From contig NZ_MPIN01000006.1 of assembly GCF_001887355.1 (NCBI RefSeq), forward strand, positions 606,838 through 670,837: 64,000 nt of DNA. Reading direction: 5' to 3'. This document shows, in pieces, positions 63,394 through 64,000 of the stretch. A model generated the notes under the pieces. That model was not told the origin of the DNA. It searched no databases and saw only the letters and a list, made by a program, of their open reading frames with translations. Made by a program: the position numbers and the translations under genes. This stretch comes from Cystobacter ferrugineus (lineage in GTDB: Bacteria; Myxococcota; Myxococcia; Myxococcales; Myxococcaceae). The first letter of the stretch is position 1; each line of letters starts with the position of its first letter.

Positions 63394-63627
63394 CGCGGAT
63401 AGGCGAGAGAGAGGCCGTGTGGAGGGAGAGGGCTGGTGCAGAGGGGCCGAGAAGGGCCGCTGACGGAGGCCGCCCGAGCACTGCGCCAGGCCAGCGGAGA
63501 GGCCGCACAGCCCCCTTTGGGTACACGCCTGCTCAGGCCGCGCTCCCCTCAGGGGCGAGGCAGTGGGCTTGGGCCCGTGGGCAACCGCGGCCTGGCGCTC
63601 CGGGAAGGTGTCTCGGGAAGGTGTCAA
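63394..63627. repeat. Repeat R, longest copy
   Basis: About 234 bases, the fullest copy of the repeat, abutting the inverted IS copy 2. It contains an internal segment (about 63537-63619) missing from the copy at 58164. The sequence between the Rossmann gene and this repeat (63247-63393) holds only a short acidic frame (VELDDDDEFLVLLTG) that I cannot assign. Confidence 0.8.
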
Positions 63628-64000
63628 ACTCGACTTTCGCCATTTTTGGGCAGCCGAGAGCCATAGGTCATGCGGCTCTCGGCTGAGGCCGAGAAGGGAG
63701 CTGGGGCAATCGGGCGAGAAGAAGACGCGGGTCCACCCAATCCACGGAGGCGAGCGTGCGCTGGGCCAGGCGCAGAATGTCAGCGAAGTGACGGTGCATT
63801 TGGTGCGGTACCAGGGACGCAGGGGCAACCCCATCCGCGAAGTGTCCCAACCCAGCTCCATATACCAGAGCACCAGGAGGGTGTAGCAAACACCCACCCA
63901 GGGAGCCGTCCGCAGTACCGCCAGGGGAGAGCGCGCTCGCGAAGAGGCGAAGCCCAGTAGTTGCTTGAGGTCGCGGAACAGCACTTCTATCCCCCAGCGG
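63628..64000 (-). mobile_element. Insertion sequence copy 2 (inverted, runs off the window)
   Basis: It starts with the same terminal repeat, ACTCGACTTTCGCCATTTTT, and continues with sequence nearly identical to the 3' third of copy 1. The transposase frame (stop at 63668) has lost one G near 63788 relative to copy 1: TGCACCGTCACTTCG against TGCACCGTCAGCTTCG. The frameshift removes the normal last 50 residues, so this copy is probably inactive. The other end lies outside the window. Confidence 0.85.

Overview
The window looks like a chromosomal segment of a high-GC, large-genome myxobacterium (Myxococcota, probably suborder Cystobacterineae). The signs are very high third-position GC, many secreted lipoproteins and kelch proteins, and a polymorphic toxin of the SitA5 family known from Myxococcus relatives. 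The assignment rests on gene content and composition only.

Layout. 1-5.5 kb: cupin, PAT/AmpG-like transporter, a small membrane protein, a translationally coupled DUF1990 pair (the second fused to a DUF4126-like membrane domain), a secreted hydrolase-like protein and a VOC protein. 5.6-8.2 kb: an insertion-scarred patch carrying a BAAT/acyl-CoA hydrolase gene between two halves of a dispersed repeat, then a solo IS3-type end. 8.3-16.5 kb: DUF2278-lamin-tail protein, phospholipase-D-like protein, three exported lipoproteins (one with a PEP-synthase-like domain) and a DUF6010 protein. 16.5-19.1 kb: decaying genes (AbfB-domain fragment, frameshifted kelch gene, frameshifted tmk) and then an intact HAD phosphatase. 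20.3-24.4 kb: immunity and SitA5 toxin genes and an SPFH protein. 24.6-29.9 kb: a complete iscS-iscU-iscA-hscB-hscA-fdx operon with a strong promoter overlapped by an IscR/Rrf2-like site, but no iscR. 30.0-30.1 kb: tRNA-Leu(CAG) with promoter and terminator. 30.1-37 kb: flippase-like protein coupled to an alkaline-phosphatase-fold enzyme, BamA-type barrel, small secreted proteins, c-type cytochromes and a B3/B4 protein. 37.4-40.5 kb: a large kelch lipoprotein. 40.7-43.2 kb: IS3 remnant, a possibly acquired zinc peptidase and transposase debris. 43.3-47.4 kb: a receiver/histidine-kinase cluster whose middle kinase has an in-frame amber codon. 47.6-53.8 kb: gene fragments, an amidohydrolase, a sigma factor with a partner membrane protein, and an intergenic array of a repeated motif with micro-ORFs. 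53.8-64 kb: a second amidohydrolase, the 3' tail of a tmRNA gene used as an attachment site, a tyrosine integrase cut by an IS, and a 5 kb cargo segment (beta-propeller/discoidin protein, glutathione transferase, LysR regulator, NAD(P)-binding protein) enclosed by two inverted copies of that IS plus a shared flanking repeat.

How the parts work together. The isc operon builds Fe-S clusters: IscS supplies sulfur, IscU is the scaffold, HscA/HscB release clusters, IscA and ferredoxin assist. The sit pair is a kin-discrimination toxin with its antidote. The receiver/kinase cluster is a phosphorelay candidate. The right 10 kb and scattered repeats record repeated insertion, recombination and gene decay. 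The candidates most worth follow-up are the sit pair, the composite-transposon-like island at 56.7-64 kb and the repeated micro-ORF array at 52.7-53.1 kb.
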